Shown here one piece after another: positions 54,201 through 58,881 of a stretch of 64,000 nt of DNA. Numbering within the stretch: position 1 is the stretch's first letter; the number at the start of each line of letters is the position of its first letter. This DNA is from Azorinus chamasolen (taxonomy: Eukaryota; Mollusca; Bivalvia; Cardiida; Solecurtidae), in NCBI GenBank assembly GCA_963576725.1, contig OY755244.1, positions 80,041,620 to 80,105,619 of the forward strand. The letters run 5' to 3'. A program made the translations under genes and the position numbers. The notes under the pieces are model-generated. The model was not told the DNA's origin. It was given only the letters and a program-made list of their open reading frames with translations, and made no database searches.

Positions 54201-57200
54201 GAAGAATTCACTGAGTGCAAATGGGTTAATACAGGGTTAACGCTTTCTGCATGATTTTCACCCTGTAGTTAGCAGCCACCTGCCTAAAGGTATCTAAATG
54301 CTTCCCTTTTAGAATTCCCGTTTAGAGAAGTTTTACTGTACAACACATGGTTTAGTTAACTTTCTTTGTTCATTTGTTGTTGTTTAATGATATAAAGTGT
54401 CAGCTCTTTCGCTGCCAATTGTGTCGTCTGCATCCTTTGTCGTCTGTTGCAATTTTTATTTTTAACGTTTCTTTTTTGATTTAAAAAAAGCATAGTGACA
54501 GTAACAAACAGTTTGGATCCTGATGAGACACCGAACGTCTAAGTGAATTCGCAAGTAAATGTGCGAACAGTTGATCCAGTCGGTTTGGTTCTTTAATTAT
54601 GTATTTAGAAAGATATAGAAGAAGCTTTCTCCTGAAATCTTCTGATCCCATCTCCTGTAGTTTCCCCTTATACATGGTATACGTGGTGTGCTGTGGTCCA
54701 GTGGTAACGCGCTGGACTATCAGTCCGGAGGTCCGGGGTTCAAATCCCGGTCATTCCCGGAACTTTCAGAGACGCTTTTCCGTGTCCCGTACCTCCTCTC
54801 CACCCAGGGGTTAAAATGGGTACCTGTGAGGATCACTCGCCGGTACTGTGGCTGCATGATTGCGCCATATGTTAGCAATGCTCAATATTGTAGGCGAATG
54901 ACCAGGAGAGTAAATGTACAGTCGGCTGAGCGGTCATTCGGACTGAAAGTAGACTATAACTAGGTACTTTACTTTATACATGTAATGCGTTTTCTGTCGA
55001 ATGATAATGGTAAAACTCCAATAACTGAATACCGTACTTTCTCTAATAAACACCCCCTCTCTAATAAATACTCCTTTACTTCCTGAGGTCGGGAGAGGTA
55101 CATGGGGGCTATGGATGAATATACCAACTAAAAACATTTGTAAAAACCATTTAACAATTTCCCTATTCTATGTTTTTTATAAAGCATACTGAATATTCAC
55201 GGGCAAAATAGCTATAATGAACTATTGGAGATGGGCAGTTGTAGCCATTTTAGGAATTAAAGAAACAGATCTATCAAATTCCATTGGCAAACAGAGCAGG
55301 CCCTGATCAGACGGCTCCTATAGGAGACGTCTGATCTGGGTCTACTCCGTTTGCAAATGTGTGAAAATGAGGGTTAATAAAGAAAAGGTTTCAAGTACAG
55401 GCTGTAGCTTAACGCAGACACTAGAAGCAATGCAAAAAGCTCCCTTAGCTTTGCTTTTATTCTTCATTAGCAACCACATGTGTATAAAATGTAAAAAGCT
55501 CATTTTAAAAAATGTAACGCTCCCAAGAGGGTTTATCAGAGACAATACGGTATGTCTGAAAAAGTACAACTCACTGATTGAGTGGTCTGACTGTATTGGG
55601 TATGAGGTCATCCCAGGCCAAATGTTCCGCGTACGTATGGAGACCGGTCCAGGATTTTCTTATTCCTTTAAAATAAATTGATGTCATAACACAATACAGA
55701 AAAATCTCTCTACAACGACCATCAGAAAGAGACCTGATTCTGGATATTAAAGTCAGGTAGTAGCTCAATGCAGGACAAGAACAAATCTGCAGAAAGCTCT
55801 CAAAGAAGTACCACCAAGATAGGAGTTTGGGAAGAAATAGATACAACAGTCTACCAAGGTTCCTTAACCATTTGCGTTAAAATACTGTTGCAAACAAAGA
55901 AGATCCGGATCAGACGATTCCAGAAGGATCATTCTGATCAGGGTCTGTTCTGATTGCTTATGAAAAAATAAATATTTAAGAATGAGTTCAGAGCAACAGA
56001 AAAGATGCGTACTAAAATCGTCATTTCTCCACCAAACCCTATACTGTGACCACTCTTTAGAATCGTTTAAATTTTGGGGAAATAAAGTAGCTATTCTTGA
56101 AAAAGGTTTAAATGTACGCATCTCATCTGGACCTCTGCAATTTCTGTCATAATGAAAAAATATCCCGGTTCATTTTGACATTATAAATCTCCAGCTAACC
56201 AATATTGATACAACTATGCTTTCTTGCATGAATATGCATGATGTAAGGGGTTAGATACTCCGCTTACAGCAGAACCTGTCTAAAACGGTCATTCATTTAC
56301 TGAACACAGAACTCTTAAACTGCAGGTGGTTGCTAAATGCAAGTAGTTTTGACCTATATTAAGCTACCACATGCCTTACAGACTTAAAATTAGACCTCTT
56401 TTGATGACCGCCAGACAGGTTCTACTGTATATAGAACACTGAGTATTGGACTAAGACTCTCACCACTGTGTGCCAGGTATGATAATAAGTTTGCGTTATT
56501 TATCTTCGCTGGGGAATCCAACTTCAACAAAAAGCCATAATCTTTCCTGCAGGTCTCCTGAGCCTGAGACCATGTCTGTGGTTGCTGGTTTACTCTGATA
56601 CAAATAGGGATTTCCACTCCAGAAAAGTCCTGTATTGCCCCCGAGCTCCATCCATCTCTGCACAAGCCCTTTGGTCTAGAAGGGATCAGTTCTGTGACAT
56701 CACCGGGTGTGTCTGGATGGGCTGGGGTTGGCAATTGGTCGTCAAGGGTTTGAGCTATTAAAACCGGGATAACTGAAAAAAGAAAGTTTAAACGGTTTAA
56801 CCCTTTCACGCCAATGTCGTACAAATGCGCCATGACAAATAGTGCAGTCCCAGATCAGACGCCACCTTTTCAAGGCGACGTCTGATCAGGGACTTCTCTT
56901 TATGTCTCAATCTCTATTTCCATATCTGTGCTTTATTCCTTTGAAATTTGCATTGATTTATCTTATTTCCGTATTTTACCGAATGATTTAACAAACTTGG
57001 ATTGCAGACGATAACTAGATATTTTGCACCGAAGGGTTAAAGTGGTTCAATCGTGTTACCCAGAATTTCGTCAGATTCTAAACTACAATAGAACCTCTCT
57101 TAGGCGGTTATTTATTTACTGAACATACTGGTCTGATATATTAGGTGGTTGCTTAATGCAGGGTAAACGTAATGCAAAAACTTAGCATGCGGAAAAAATA

Positions 57201-58837
57201 TATATAGTAAAACCTCTCTAATGCGACCACCAAAAAATGGCATACTTCTGGGTGGCATAGGCAGGTGGTAGCTTAATGCAGGACGAAGGTTATGCAGAAA
57301 GCTCTGCATAACTTTCGTCCTGCATTAAGCAGCCATAAAGACCGATATGTTTATTCATTAAGTGGTCGCATTAGAGCGGTTCTACTGTATAGTAAAATCT
57401 CGCTACTCTGAACTTTCAGACTACTCCATTTGCGTGAAAGGCGTGAAAACGCTTCTTTTTTCAGGTAAACGATTAATAACTCAGATATGAAGGGAATGTC
57501 AATGACTAAACTCGTTATGTTTAAGAACAGGAAAACACCATCGGTCTCTTTGTGTAAACACTTTTTACGTGCCTATAGGCGTATAATATCCACTAAAACA
57601 TGAAAGTTACTAATCTTAAGAACGTGTAATTGATTACAGTAAAGCAACGCTTTAACCGAACGTTTAGTGAGGAAGAATGTGGAACGTTTTAAACAGGTTG
57701 CTGCTTAATACAGTATGAAAGTGACACAATGAAAGCATCCAGAGACGCTTTCTGCATGTCTTTTACTCTGCAATAAGTTGCCACCTGTCTAAAAGACTGA
57801 TAATGATAGTTACATTTGTATTTGAGGTTTCAGATTAGCGAAGCTTAAACTAATGTTCGAATGCGATAAAAAAAATCCTTTTACTTGATGTACAATGTAG
57901 CAATGATTCAGAGCAACAGATAAACATGCGTGTTCAAATACTAAAATTGTCATTTTTCCATCAAACCCTATGTTACGACCACTCTTTAGAATCGTCTCGA
58001 AGAGACGATTCTAAAGAGTGGTCACAACATAGGGGTTGTCGGAGAAATAAAGAAGTTATTCTTGAAAATGTTTTAATTTACGCATCTGATCTGCTCCTCT
58101 GAATGATTTTACCAGCACTAGCCCCAGGCGTATTCATACATGTCCTCATGAATGTCAGCTCGTAACTAGTCATCCTAGGTGATTGCCATTTCCGTGTAAA
58201 TTTGATCAGCGGTGCATGTGTAAGCCCTTTATGACCAAACTGTTATTTACAAACAAAGTTGGGTCCTGGTGAGACGCCGAGTAACTCGGCAGAGTAACGC
58301 GGCGTATCACCAGGATCCAAGCTGTTTAACCATCGGTATCTAGTTTCAGAAAAGCTAGATATCAGATATAAGTAAAACAAATCCCCAGACCAGGGTTTGA
58401 GCAAACATTTTTGTTTTGTTTTTTGGCGACAGGATGTTTGGACAGCCGTACCATTTATTCTATAAATACGTCTTTTTATACCTTTGTAAATAGAGTAGAC
58501 CAATACCATATGATGCATTTTCACGCATTTACAAACAGGGTAGACCCAGATCAGACGTCTCCTATAGGAGCCGTCTGATCAGGGTCTACTCTGTTTGCTA
58601 TATGATATAACATATATATCATTTTACAGTTTCTGCCAAAATATTGGCTGAGTCCGAACTGTTGGCGTCTTGTCTTGGCGTCCAAGCTGTGTCAGTTTCG
58701 TCTAGATCCAAAGTGTTCGCGTCTCATCCGAATCAAAACAGTTTACTCTTGTCTGGGTCCTAGCTGTTTGCAAATGCTAAATAGGTTATTTCAATTTCAG
58801 CAGATTTAGTACCCCCCCCCCCACACACACACACACA

Positions 58838-58881
<44 letters not shown>

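Noticed and set aside
54688..54760. A functional tRNA gene
   Set aside because: The boxes and the T and anticodon arms look right, but there is no closing acceptor stem and a SINE body follows.
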